Below, in pieces: positions 1-8,397 of a DNA stretch of 64,000 nt. Position 1 is the stretch's first letter. The number at the start of each line of letters is the position of its first letter. This DNA is from Bacillus_I endophytica_A (GTDB lineage: Bacteria > Bacillota > Bacilli > Bacillales > Bacillaceae_H): positions 1-64,000 of the forward strand of contig NZ_JALAMS010000020.1 in the NCBI RefSeq assembly GCF_026790145.1, given 5' to 3'. A program made the translations under genes and the position numbers. The notes beneath the pieces were generated by a model, which was not told where the DNA came from, did not search any database, and saw only the letters and a program-made list of their open reading frames with translations.

Positions 1-2
1 AA

Positions 3-76
3 TAGCGGCGGAGGGGATCGAACCCCCGACCTCACGGGTATGAACCGTACGCTCTAGCCAGCTGAGCTACACCGCC
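3..76 (-). tRNA. tRNA-Met (CAU), elongator type
   Basis: Read on the minus strand, the sequence folds into a full cloverleaf with a 7-bp acceptor stem, a D-loop, the anticodon loop TTCATAC with anticodon CAT, and a T-arm with GGTTCGATC. The acceptor begins with GGCGGTG, which pairs from its first base. That argues for the elongator rather than the initiator, which has an unpaired first base. The CCA end is not encoded, because the bases after the discriminator A are TT. Confidence 0.95.
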
Positions 77-79
77 AAA

Positions 80-154
80 TGGCTCCACAGGTAGGATTCG
101 AACCTACGACCGATCGGTTAACAGCCGATAGCTCTACCACTGAGCTACTGTGGA
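80..154 (-). tRNA. tRNA-Asn (GUU)
   Basis: Minus-strand cloverleaf starting TCCACAG with anticodon loop CTGTTAA (anticodon GTT) and T-loop GGTTCGAATCC. The 3' CCA is encoded, unlike in the neighbouring tRNA-Met three bases away. The two genes are probably co-transcribed with Asn first. Confidence 0.96.
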
Positions 155-234
155 ACATTAAATAGGACAATATCTAATTTATCATCAAGACAAGCTTTTG
201 TCAATCGTTTTTCAAGAAAAAAAATAATGTTAAA

Positions 235-280
235 GTTAAGGATGATAGCTTTTATTTTATATTCAACTCTCACCCTTAAC
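235..280 (-). terminator. Candidate terminator downstream of the Na/Pi cotransporter
   Basis: The inverted repeat GTTAAGGATGA / TCACCCTTAAC lies just after the stop codon of the transporter gene. On the minus strand it is followed, after a few bases, by TTATTTTTTTTC. The loop is long and the T-run is offset, so this is only a moderate match to an intrinsic terminator. Confidence 0.5.
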
Positions 281-282
281 AA

Positions 283-1917
283 TTAGGCATTGTTTTGTTC
301 TAAAATGTGCTGAGATAGTTTTTCAGCATAGTCTCCAATTCTCTCCAAATTATTAATAATATCCACAAATAAGATACCAGCTGCTCCTGAACATTCTCCT
401 TTATTTAAACGTAGAATATGCTTTTTGCGCAGTACCCTTTCCATTCTGTCAATCTGATCTTCCATTTCAAGCACGCTTCTGGCACTCTTTATATCGTTGT
501 TTTCTAAAGCTTTTATCATTCCAGAAAGAGCCTTTAACGTACTTTGAAACATTTCTTCTAAGTCAAAAGCAGCCTCCTCTGTAAAAAGAACTTTGTTAGC
601 AAGTTGGTAATCTACAAATTCTGTAATATTTTCACTATGTGCTCCTATCCTTTTTAAATAATGTAATTCTTCTTGACGTCTAAAGTAAGCTTCACTCTCA
701 AGCGTTGATAAAGCATTTTCAGATAGAAGTAGAAAATAGGCTTTTAGCTTTCTTTCCTTTTCTTCTAAGCTTTCCATTACATTTGTGACTTCTCGGGCAT
801 ACATGCGATCTCTTGTTCCTAAATAACTGTGAGCTTCTGTGAAACTTTTTAAAGCAAGATGACTCATTTCGATCATTTCTTTTTTCACTTGATTTAGAGC
901 GACAGTTGGTGCTTGCTCAATAAACTGTCTGTCAAGGTATCCATGATCTTGAGTTAGAAAAGCATTTCTCTCCGGAAGAGCTTTTGTCACTAAGTATACT
1001 AAAATACCTACAAACGGGAGCCAAATTAGTGTGGTAACAATGTTAAAAATAGCGTGTGCAACAGCAATCGTAATAGCTCCATTAATATGAAAATAGGCTT
1101 GAACAAGGGATATAAGTGCTGTAAAAACAGGCAGAAAAGCTAAAAAAATAAGTGTACCTGAAGCATTTAATAAAACATGTGTTAAAGCAGCTCTTTTCGC
1201 TAGAACAGAAGCACTTAAAGAGGCTAAAACAACCGTAATAGTCGTACCTATATTCGCACCAAATAAAACAGGAAGTGCAGCTGTTAAACTAATAGAACCT
1301 TGCTTATACAGTTCCTGTAATACCCCAATTGAAGCACTTGATTTTTGGACAACAGCTGTAAAAATCGTTCCCATGCTTACACCAAAGAAAGGATTATTTC
1401 CCATACTTAAAACAAAGGCTTGAAATACATTTAAAGAAACAATTCCCTTCATACCATCTCCCATAAGCTCTAACCCAAGAAACAAAGCACCAAACCCAAA
1501 GATAACTTGTCCTATATAGTTAACTTTCTTACTAGAAAAAAACACAATAAGCATTGAGCCAATAGCTAGTATAGGAAGAAAATAAGAACTAAAATTGATA
1601 CCGATAATAAAAGCTGTCAGTGTTGTGCCAATATTTGATCCCATTATTACACCAATAGATTGTCTTAATGTCATAAATCTGGCACTTACTAAGCCAAGCA
1701 CAATAATAATCATTCCAGAACTGCTTTGAACAAGAATGGTTGAAATCATTCCGGCAAAAACACCGATAATGGGATTGCTCGTAAACGTATCAATGATTTT
1801 CCTAAGCCTCTCCCCTGTTGATTTCTGTAACCCTTCTCCTAAATATGTAATCGCAAACAAAAAGAGGCCAAGACCTCCAATAAATTCGAAAATTGGCTTT
1901 TGGAGCGTTACTTCCAC
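283..1917 (-). CDS. Na+/phosphate cotransporter family protein with PhoU-like domain
   Basis: This 544-residue membrane protein belongs to the NptA/Na-Pi cotransporter II family, which couples sodium to phosphate uptake or efflux. Residues 1-320 are hydrophobic and contain the two family repeats. The first has QSSS at 64-67 followed by GSNIGTT near 93-99, and the second has QKSS at 191-194 followed by a GANIGTT copy. Residues from about 340 to the end are helical and charged, as in the PhoU-like regulatory domain. The GTG start at 1917 is set by AAAGGAGGGG about eight bases upstream. The gene stands alone between the tRNAs and an MFS gene. A shorter paralogue without the PhoU domain lies at 33682. 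The substrate is inferred from the family. Confidence 0.85.
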   Translation of the reverse strand: MEVTLQKPIFEFIGGLGLFLFAITYLGEGLQKSTGERLRKIIDTFTSNPIIGVFAGMISTILVQSSSGMIIIVLGLVSARFMTLRQSIGVIMGSNIGTTLTAFIIGINFSSYFLPILAIGSMLIVFFSSKKVNYIGQVIFGFGALFLGLELMGDGMKGIVSLNVFQAFVLSMGNNPFFGVSMGTIFTAVVQKSSASIGVLQELYKQGSISLTAALPVLFGANIGTTITVVLASLSASVLAKRAALTHVLLNASGTLIFLAFLPVFTALISLVQAYFHINGAITIAVAHAIFNIVTTLIWLPFVGILVYLVTKALPERNAFLTQDHGYLDRQFIEQAPTVALNQVKKEMIEMSHLALKSFTEAHSYLGTRDRMYAREVTNVMESLEEKERKLKAYFLLLSENALSTLESEAYFRRQEELHYLKRIGAHSENITEFVDYQLANKVLFTEEAAFDLEEMFQSTLKALSGMIKALENNDIKSARSVLEMEDQIDRMERVLRKKHILRLNKGECSGAAGILFVDIINNLERIGDYAEKLSQHILEQNNA

Positions 1918-2054
1918 CGCTTCCCCTCCTTTAGCATCATGATGCTTTCCCTTTGTTCTCCGACGGAAGAAACTTCTTTATAAGTATGGACGATAACAGG
2001 TCCAAAAGACAACAGAATCTTGATATTTTCGTGTAATCAATACATTATTTTCTC

Positions 2055-3260
2055 TTATCTAATAACCTTTTGCCGTAGAAATGGTGAACGAATACGCGTT
2101 CTTAACATCACCCATAAGCTTGCTATTACAATAAGCATAAAAGCGTAATAAAACATCGTTTCCACATCACTCATCCACACTTCAAAAATAATAGGACCTA
2201 GAGCAACCCCTATAAATCTTACCATACCATATATTGAGACAATAAATCCCCTCTCTTCATCTCTTACTGACGAAGTGACAAGCATATTAATACACGGAAG
2301 CAAAAAACCTAATCCACCAAGTGCTATTGTTAAACAAAACATCAATACAGAAAGAGAATGAAAAAGAACCATAACAAAAAACATAGAAATTAAAAAAGTA
2401 ATTCCAACGATTATTAATTTCCCCATAAGAATCTTGTCTTCCTTAATTCTTTTCCCTGTCCAATAAGAAGTAATTGTCATCGCTCCTAGTGGAATGGCAA
2501 AAGATGTTCCTTTGAAAAAACCATCCATCCTATACTTTTCTTCAATAAGAAAGGAAAGATAGTAAAGAGAGCCGAATAATAAGAAGAGACAAAGACCGCC
2601 TAAAAAAAACATTGGATACAGCCAGCGCTGTTCTCGTTTTAAAACTTTCCCAAGCTTCTTAATATAAGTTGAAAAAGAGACCGTGCTTTTCTGTTTTTCT
2701 TCTTTCACATATCTTGCAACCCCTATAAGAGGAATAATAGCTACTAGTGGAAAAAGAAAAAAAAGCGCATACCAAGCGATAAGAGCAATTACAGCCCCAA
2801 TAATAGGAGCAATTACTTTTCCGATACCATTATATACTTCCAATATACCTAGCACTTTTGCTCTTCTGTCACCACTGAACAAATCACCCGCTAATGCCAT
2901 TGCTAAAGGCGTAGTACCTGCCGCTCCCACTCCTTGGATGATGCGCCCAACCGTAAGCAAGGAGTAGCTATATTGAGACCCTACAATTTCACTAACTCCT
3001 GCAATCAAACTTCCAAGTATCACTAATATAAGTGATAGAACAATGAGTTTTCTTCTTCCATATCGGTCAGAAAGGATGCCTACAAAAGGAATAGCAAGCG
3101 CAGCTGGCAATGAAAACGCACTTAAAATAAAGCTTGTTTGCGTATCATTTAAGTTAAGATTTTGCTGAATTTCAGGGAGGATTGGTATTAAAGAAGAATT
3201 CCCAAGAACCATTATAAAAGGAAGGAGTCCAAGCATCACAGTAATTTTTTGATCATTCAT
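2055..3260 (-). CDS. MFS family drug/metabolite efflux transporter
   Basis: This 401-residue protein has about 12 hydrophobic segments, the size and pattern of the 12-TM major facilitator superfamily. The cytoplasmic loop 2-3 motif A is present as GILSDRYGRRK at residues 61-71, and the N-terminal PILPEIQ stretch is typical of proton-driven exporters of the multidrug or Bcr/Bmr kind. The start ATG at 3260 is preceded by AGAAGGAAAAG. It is divergent from yqfZ and has no operon partner. The substrate cannot be read from the sequence, so no resistance phenotype is assigned. Confidence 0.8.
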   Translation of the reverse strand: MNDQKITVMLGLLPFIMVLGNSSLIPILPEIQQNLNLNDTQTSFILSAFSLPAALAIPFVGILSDRYGRRKLIVLSLILVILGSLIAGVSEIVGSQYSYSLLTVGRIIQGVGAAGTTPLAMALAGDLFSGDRRAKVLGILEVYNGIGKVIAPIIGAVIALIAWYALFFLFPLVAIIPLIGVARYVKEEKQKSTVSFSTYIKKLGKVLKREQRWLYPMFFLGGLCLFLLFGSLYYLSFLIEEKYRMDGFFKGTSFAIPLGAMTITSYWTGKRIKEDKILMGKLIIVGITFLISMFFVMVLFHSLSVLMFCLTIALGGLGFLLPCINMLVTSSVRDEERGFIVSIYGMVRFIGVALGPIIFEVWMSDVETMFYYAFMLIVIASLWVMLRTRIRSPFLRQKVIR

Positions 3261-3342
3261 TTCTTTTCCTTCTTTCTCATCATGATGATGGTTTTTCTAA
3301 CATAAGTTAAAAAGAGTATGTACAAAAGGCAAGGAGGAATAT

Positions 3343-3666
3343 ATGGAAAAACTAGGCGTACTTCTTATCGTATTATTTATCGGGTATGTTGCTTATTACG
3401 ATATTAGTGTAGGAACGCTGAAAGCCTCTTCTCCACAAGCTGTTGAAACAGCAGCTGTTCAAAAATCAGAAAAACAAGATTATCAAACTGTTGTGGTCCA
3501 ACAGGGCGATACTGTACTATCCATTATTAGTCAACTACAAAAGGAAGACTCCAATTTAAATATTGAGAAAATCAGCCAAGATTTTCGACGCTTAAACGAT
3601 AATCTCTCACCTGAGAATATTCAAGTTGGAAAGAAGTACAAATTTCCAATTTACAGCTCCTCTTAG
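3343..3666 (+). CDS. yqfZ: Membrane-anchored LysM-domain protein, YqfZ-like
   Basis: This 107-residue protein has one N-terminal membrane anchor (about residues 4-20, with no clear signal peptidase site). After a short linker comes a LysM domain (about 48-103) that contains the typical start VVQQGDTVLSI and ends in NIQVGKKYKFP. LysM domains bind peptidoglycan. It precedes ispG as yqfZ does in B. subtilis, where its function is unknown. The start is set by AAGGAGG seven to eight bases before the ATG. A cell-wall role is inference from the domain. Confidence 0.75.
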   Translation: MEKLGVLLIVLFIGYVAYYDISVGTLKASSPQAVETAAVQKSEKQDYQTVVVQQGDTVLSIISQLQKEDSNLNIEKISQDFRRLNDNLSPENIQVGKKYKFPIYSSS

Positions 3667-3862
3667 TATATTTCTTGTCAATTTCCCCTTTTCATTGCTA
3701 AAATATAAGAACAAAGTCACATTCCTTAGTAGTATTTCCATTCACGGAAGAAAGAAATGTATTCAACTTACTTTTACTACTAGTTATTTTTTCAATAACA
3801 CGTTATTCTTATTAAGGAATAATGTTTGAAATGTGAACTTTACTAAAAGGAGATGTTAACAC

Positions 3863-4981
3863 GTGAGTGAAATCATACATCGCACGAAGACTCGCCCTGT
3901 TAAAGTCGGTCATTTGACAATCGGTGGTAGCGATGAAGTAATAATTCAAAGTATGACAACAACTAAAACCCACGATGTCGAGGCAACAGTGGCAGAGATT
4001 AAACGTTTGGAAGAGGCAGGCTGTCAAGTTGTTCGTGTAGCATGTCCAGACGAACGTGCGGCAAATGCTATTAGCGAAATTAAAAAACGTATCAACATTC
4101 CTCTTGTTGTAGACATTCACTTCGACTATAGATTAGCTCTTAAAGCCATTGAAGGTGGAGCAGATAAAATCCGAATTAACCCAGGTAACATCGGGCGTCG
4201 TGAGAAAGTAGAAGCAGTTGTAAAAGCGGCAAAAGAACGTGGAGTTCCAATTCGAATTGGCGTTAACGCTGGCTCTCTTGAAAAACGTATTTTAGATAAA
4301 TACGGCTACCCTACTGCAGATGGAATGGTTGAAAGTGCACTTCATCATATTCAAATCTTAGAAGACCTTGATTTCCATGATATTATCGTGTCTATGAAAG
4401 CGTCAGACGTTAACTTAGCAATTGAAGCATATGAAAAAGCAGCAAAAGCTTTTGACTATCCTCTACATCTAGGTATTACAGAGTCAGGTACGCTGTTTGC
4501 TGGAACGGTAAAAAGTGCTGCTGGACTTGGCGCTATTCTTTCAAAAGGGATTGGAAACACACTTCGTATCTCACTAAGTGCTGATCCTGTTGAAGAAGTC
4601 AAAGTAGCTCGTGAGCTTCTAAAATCATTTGGTCTTGCTGCAAATGCTGCAACATTAATTTCTTGTCCTACATGTGGACGAATTGAAATTGATCTTATCA
4701 GCATTGCAAATGAAGTTGAAGAATATATTTCTACAATTAAAGCACCGATTAAGGTTGCTGTACTTGGTTGTGCTGTAAATGGACCTGGTGAAGCGCGTGA
4801 AGCAGACATCGGAATTGCTGGCGCACGTGGTGAAGGTCTTTTATTCCGTAAAGGAAAAACAGTGCGTAAAGTTCCTGAAGAAACAATGGTTGAAGAACTG
4901 AAAAAAGAAATCGACAAAATTGCTGAAGAGCATTACGCAAAAGAAAAAGCAGCAAAACAAGAAGAAGAAGCAAACGTATAA
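3863..4981 (+). CDS. ispG: 4-hydroxy-3-methylbut-2-enyl diphosphate synthase (flavodoxin)
   Basis: IspG converts methylerythritol cyclodiphosphate to HMBPP, the penultimate step of the MEP isoprenoid pathway, using a [4Fe-4S] cluster. The 372-residue protein has the TIM-barrel N-terminus and the cluster ligands C268, C271 (CPTCGR) and C303, with E310 in GCAVNGPGE. The length matches the bacterial two-domain type. The GTG start follows AAAGGAG with good spacing. The C-terminus is a Lys/Glu-rich tail. The next pathway enzyme, ispH, lies 8 kb away in this window. The gene ends at a strong bidirectional terminator. Confidence 0.97.
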   Translation: MSEIIHRTKTRPVKVGHLTIGGSDEVIIQSMTTTKTHDVEATVAEIKRLEEAGCQVVRVACPDERAANAISEIKKRINIPLVVDIHFDYRLALKAIEGGADKIRINPGNIGRREKVEAVVKAAKERGVPIRIGVNAGSLEKRILDKYGYPTADGMVESALHHIQILEDLDFHDIIVSMKASDVNLAIEAYEKAAKAFDYPLHLGITESGTLFAGTVKSAAGLGAILSKGIGNTLRISLSADPVEEVKVARELLKSFGLAANAATLISCPTCGRIEIDLISIANEVEEYISTIKAPIKVAVLGCAVNGPGEAREADIGIAGARGEGLLFRKGKTVRKVPEETMVEELKKEIDKIAEEHYAKEKAAKQEEEANV

Positions 4982-5008
4982 AAAAAGCGCCAAACGGCGC
5001 TTTTTTTT
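4981..5008. terminator. Bidirectional intrinsic terminator between ispG and yqfW
   Basis: AAAGCGCC-AAAC-GGCGCTTT hairpin flanked by an A-run on the left and a T-run on the right, placed between two convergent genes. It fits factor-independent termination in both directions. Confidence 0.9.
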
Positions 5009-5576
5009 ATTTTCCAAACCACTGATCAATAAGTTCCTTTGCTTCATACCATGTTGTTACACGATGAACATTTTGAGGAACAGGCAGCCTATTATATGGT
5101 GTATCAAACAAAATAACAGGAATTCCACATTCCTCACTTATTTCACATGCATTATCATGCTTATCTTCAAAAAAGACATCTACCTCATATTTTTTAGCTG
5201 TTTCCACTTTTTCATGTGACCCAATTAAATCAATGTGATGAAAATGTACTCCATTCTCATCAAACCACCCTTTTGTTACGTCAAGTAGCTTATCATGTCG
5301 TGCACTTATGTAAAAAAGTTCGTAGTCCTCTTTCCATTCCGCTAAAATGTCTTTTGCATATGGAGCTAATGGAGCATTTTTATAAATGTCTCGTTCATTC
5401 TCTTCAAACCATTGGCCAAGCTCTTCCCTACTTACATTTACAAATGGAACCAAATCGTATTCTTTAATATCATCAATTGTTAACGTAAGCTGAAATGCTT
5501 CGTTTAAGTACGGTATAAATGTTTCTGGTGATGTTACAGTTCCGTCAATATCAATCCCAAATCGCTTTTTCCTCAC
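5007..5576 (-). CDS. yqfW: HAD-family putative 5'(3')-nucleotidase, YqfW-like
   Basis: This 189-residue protein opens with the HAD phosphatase motif GIDIDGT (nucleophile D9, acid D11). Further along are YISARHD (motif II region) and FFEDKHDN (motif IV acids). The size and motifs match the NT5C/YqfW nucleotidase group, which dephosphorylates nucleoside monophosphates in the cytosol. Substrate preference is not readable. The GTG start at 5576 follows AAGGAGTG. It is convergent with ispG and shares its terminator, and the position matches B. subtilis yqfW. Confidence 0.82.
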   Translation of the reverse strand: MRKKRFGIDIDGTVTSPETFIPYLNEAFQLTLTIDDIKEYDLVPFVNVSREELGQWFEENERDIYKNAPLAPYAKDILAEWKEDYELFYISARHDKLLDVTKGWFDENGVHFHHIDLIGSHEKVETAKKYEVDVFFEDKHDNACEISEECGIPVILFDTPYNRLPVPQNVHRVTTWYEAKELIDQWFGK

Positions 5577-5829
5577 GTTTTATCACTCCTTATGTACAGT
5601 GTAGCATACAAGCTATAGTCCCAAAAATGGAAAAGTTTAATTCCTATAATTACGAGCATTTGCTCCATACTATAAGTAATCAGCTTTATGCTGATAAGGC
5701 AAATACTTCGTTGAGATAATGAAGAATGTGTCTTACTTATGGGAGGCTCTCCATCTCTTATAAGTTCATCCATCAAGCTTTATTACACGTTATCTTGAGC
5801 ATTCAAGATTACAGAAAGCGGGGATTGCA

Positions 5830-6201
5830 ATGGAGAAAGACCAATATCGAAAAGATTTAGATACACCGTATAAAGACCGAGAATATGAAGAACCCTTCAT
5901 GGAAGAAACAGCAGCAGAATTAGGCGGAGATGTTCGTAATGAACGATATATTGAGCAAAAACGTACTGATAGAAGTCAAGATCGTAGCAACCAAAATGGT
6001 CGTGAAGGAATTGGCTATGGACGTTTAGGGCTTATCCTTTCTGTTCTTTCGTTTTTCTTCCTTCCGGTTATCCTTAGTATCGCAGGGATTGTGTTAGGGT
6101 TTATCGCTCGTCGTAAAGGTGCAAGGGGCGCTGGTACATGGGCCATTGGAGTCGGAATTGTTTCCCTCCTTATCGCCATGTTTATCCTCCCATTTTTTTA
6201 A
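5830..6201 (+). CDS. yqfX: Small membrane protein, YqfX-like
   Basis: This 123-residue protein has a highly charged N-terminal half (about 1-60, rich in Glu, Asp and Arg) and two hydrophobic hairpin segments (about 66-90 and 100-122) separated by a basic ARRKGARGAG turn. This looks like a small integral membrane protein with a long cytoplasmic tail. Its place between yqfW and zur matches yqfX of B. subtilis, which has no established function. The start ATG follows AAGCGGGG. I do not assign an activity. Confidence 0.7.
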   Translation: MEKDQYRKDLDTPYKDREYEEPFMEETAAELGGDVRNERYIEQKRTDRSQDRSNQNGREGIGYGRLGLILSVLSFFFLPVILSIAGIVLGFIARRKGARGAGTWAIGVGIVSLLIAMFILPFF

Positions 6202-6206
6202 CAAAC

Positions 6207-6239
6207 AAAAAAAGGGACAAGCTAGGCTTGTCCCTTTTC
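6207..6239. terminator. Bidirectional terminator between yqfX and zur
   Basis: Perfect 9-bp stem GGGACAAGC / GCTTGTCCC with a 3-base loop, flanked by an A-run and TTTTC. It lies between the convergent yqfX and zur stop codons. Confidence 0.9.
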
Positions 6240-6653
6240 TTATACCGCACATTTTTTACATTTACCATAAACTTCAAACTTATGACCTGTTACTTGAAAA
6301 CCATCTAATGAATCATCCACAATTGTCATTGGACATGCTGCAAGTTTCTCTGTTTTCCCACAGTCCAAACAAATGAAGTGATGATGATGGTGGCCAGCAG
6401 CACACTGAAAGCGAAAGTGTTTCTCACCAGCGAGCTCTGTTACTTCTAGAATATTCAAGTCTGTAAATAGAGATAAATTACGATAAATGGTATCAAAACT
6501 CAATCCAGGATACGCATCTTTCATATTCTCTAACACATCTTTTGCTGTTAAGTACTTATCTGTTTCAGCAAACAGTGTAAGCAAATCTTCGCGTTTTCCT
6601 GTATGTTTGTATCCTTCATCTTTTAAAATCCGTATTGCATCATCAATGTTCAT
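6240..6653 (-). CDS. zur: Zinc uptake regulator, Fur family
   Basis: This 137-residue Fur-family repressor has an N-terminal winged helix (about 1-80). The metal-binding C-terminal half carries a run of five histidines (88-92) and two CxxC pairs, C95/C98 and C132/C135, which form the structural zinc site of the family. It is assigned to Zur rather than Fur or PerR because it is the last gene of a zinc ABC operon and a Zur-box match lies upstream of that operon. The start overlaps the end of znuB by 11 bases, indicating translational coupling. It probably represses its own operon when zinc is plentiful. Confidence 0.92.
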   Translation of the reverse strand: MNIDDAIRILKDEGYKHTGKREDLLTLFAETDKYLTAKDVLENMKDAYPGLSFDTIYRNLSLFTDLNILEVTELAGEKHFRFQCAAGHHHHHFICLDCGKTEKLAACPMTIVDDSLDGFQVTGHKFEVYGKCKKCAV

Positions 6654-7482
6654 GTTTTCTTCCCCACCCTTTTTTTACTAAAATAGACCCTAACAAAATA
6701 AGAATGGCAATTACAACGATGACTCCACCTGGAGCAAGGTCTAAGTAATATGAAGAAATGAGTCCACCAATTACGGAAACTTCTCCAAAAATGATTGATA
6801 AAATAATTGTTTGCTTAAACCCTGTTGCTAATCGCATACTTGCTGCAACTGGAAGAGTCATTAAAGCAGACACAAGCAGAATACCAACAATATTCATACT
6901 TGCTGCAATAACAAGAGCAACCATGACAATAAATAGAAAATGAATAGCTTTTGCTTTTACGCCAGATGCTTTTGCATGCTCTTCATCAAATGATAAAATG
7001 AATAGCTCTTTATAAAAGATAATAATGGCAAGCGTAACAACAATCGCAACCCCCACAATAGTCCATAGATCTGTTCGGCTTACAGCACTCACGCTTCCGA
7101 ATAAATAATTTAATAAATCGCTATTAAAGCCATCTGCAAGCGAAATGAAAATAACACTAATTCCAATTCCGCCTGATAGAATAATCGGAATAGCAAGCTC
7201 TTGGTAGTGACGGTAAAGGCCGCGCAGTTTCTCAATAAAAAGTGAACCTGCTACAGAAAAAATCATACCAAAGTAAAGAGGATTAAGCTGATAACCAAGC
7301 TTTTTTTCTAACAGCAAGCTTGCTGAAATCCCCGCAAGGGTCACATGACTAAGCGCATCGGCGATAAGAGATAATCGTCTTACAACGATAAAAGCACCAA
7401 GAAGCGGCGCTAGAAAGCCAATTAATATCCCTGTAATAAATGCATTTTGTAAAAATTCAAACTGAAATAAATTTGCGATCAT
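6643..7482 (-). CDS. znuB: Zinc ABC transporter permease
   Basis: This 279-residue ABC-3 family permease has about eight hydrophobic segments and the conserved stretch RRLSLIADALSHVTLAGI near residues 35-52, typical of ZnuB/AdcB/MntB manganese-zinc permeases. It overlaps znuC by four bases (ATGA) and zur by eleven. The operon partner zur and the Zur box support zinc as the substrate. No solute-binding protein gene (znuA/adcA) is nearby, so it must be encoded elsewhere. Confidence 0.92.
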   Translation of the reverse strand: MIANLFQFEFLQNAFITGILIGFLAPLLGAFIVVRRLSLIADALSHVTLAGISASLLLEKKLGYQLNPLYFGMIFSVAGSLFIEKLRGLYRHYQELAIPIILSGGIGISVIFISLADGFNSDLLNYLFGSVSAVSRTDLWTIVGVAIVVTLAIIIFYKELFILSFDEEHAKASGVKAKAIHFLFIVMVALVIAASMNIVGILLVSALMTLPVAASMRLATGFKQTIILSIIFGEVSVIGGLISSYYLDLAPGGVIVVIAILILLGSILVKKGWGRKHEH

Positions 7483-8252
7483 ACCGGTTGTCCTCCATGT
7501 TCATGAGACAGAACGTGAACGTGATGTCCATAAAGTGCGGACAGGTCCTTATCTTTTAAACTCTCAAACTCTGCTGTTTTTCCATGAAAATGAAGATGCT
7601 TATTTAAACAAGCCACATGAGTAACTTTTTCTGTAATTGTGCCAATATCATGTGTAACAAGTAAAAGCGTGATTCCCTTTTCCTTATTGAGATAAGAAAG
7701 TAAATCATAGAAGTTTTGAACATTCAACGCATCTACCCCAACTGTTGGTTCATCTAAAATTAATAGATTAGGATCACTTACAAGGGCACGCGCAATAAAA
7801 ATCCTTTGCTGCTGCCCTCCTGAAAGCTCCCCAATATTACGTTTCATAAAAGCTTCCATTCCAACAGCTCGGATTGCTTCTTCTACCTTCTTTTTATGCT
7901 CGCTCTTCATAAATTTAAATAAACCAATTTTTGATGTAAGTCCTGTTGAGACAACTTCAAAAACAGTTGCAGGAAAGCCTGAGTTAAAGCTGTTTGCCTT
8001 TTGAGAGACAAACCCTATTTTACTCCAGTCTTTATATTTATTCACATCTGTTCCAAACAGTTTAATAGAACCTTTATAAGGTTTTTGCAATCCTAGAATA
8101 CTTTTGATAAGCGTTGATTTTCCAGAACCATTTGGTCCAACCAACCCTAAAAAAGCGCCCTGTGGCACTTTTAAGTTAATATTATCTAGCACTGTTTCTC
8201 GATCATATCGAAAGGACATATCGTTTACTTCAAGTGCATATTGTTGAGTCAA
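7479..8252 (-). CDS. znuC: Zinc ABC transporter ATP-binding protein
   Basis: This 257-residue ATPase has Walker A GPNGSGKST (39-47), the ABC signature LSGGQQQR, Walker B LLILDEP and the H-loop histidine in LLVTHD. The last 15 residues hold five histidines (H243, H244, H246, H250, H252), unusual in an ATPase and possibly metal-binding. The start is TTG at 8252, spaced from GGTGAAG. It is the first gene of znuC-znuB-zur, and a Zur-box match lies 19 bases before the start codon. Confidence 0.92.
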   Translation of the reverse strand: MTQQYALEVNDMSFRYDRETVLDNINLKVPQGAFLGLVGPNGSGKSTLIKSILGLQKPYKGSIKLFGTDVNKYKDWSKIGFVSQKANSFNSGFPATVFEVVSTGLTSKIGLFKFMKSEHKKKVEEAIRAVGMEAFMKRNIGELSGGQQQRIFIARALVSDPNLLILDEPTVGVDALNVQNFYDLLSYLNKEKGITLLLVTHDIGTITEKVTHVACLNKHLHFHGKTAEFESLKDKDLSALYGHHVHVLSHEHGGQPV

Positions 8253-8270
8253 TGTTCTTCACCATACTTT

Positions 8271-8291
8271 TTATAAGAATCATTACGATTT
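8271..8291 (-). promoter_or_regulatory. Zur box upstream of znuC
   Basis: The B. subtilis Zur box is AAATCGTAATNATTACGATTT. Positions 8271-8291 match it at 16 of 21 bases, with a perfect right half-site ATTACGATTT and a degenerate left half. The site is just upstream of the first zinc-transport gene. It is a good operator candidate by sequence and context. Confidence 0.75.
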
Positions 8292-8397
8292 GGGTACTTA
8301 TGTAGTATACAGGAACACACTATTTTTGTAAATACAAAGGTTTTTAAAGAAAAAAAGACGCCAACATCTTTTTCCAAAATCGATGCGGCTGCCCTTT

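Noticed and set aside
3..76. tRNA-Met as the initiator tRNA
   Set aside because: The first acceptor pair is formed and the sequence resembles the elongator of bacilli.
2055..3260. MFS transporter as an antibiotic resistance gene
   Set aside because: MFS exporters of this type are common core genes, and no substrate can be inferred.
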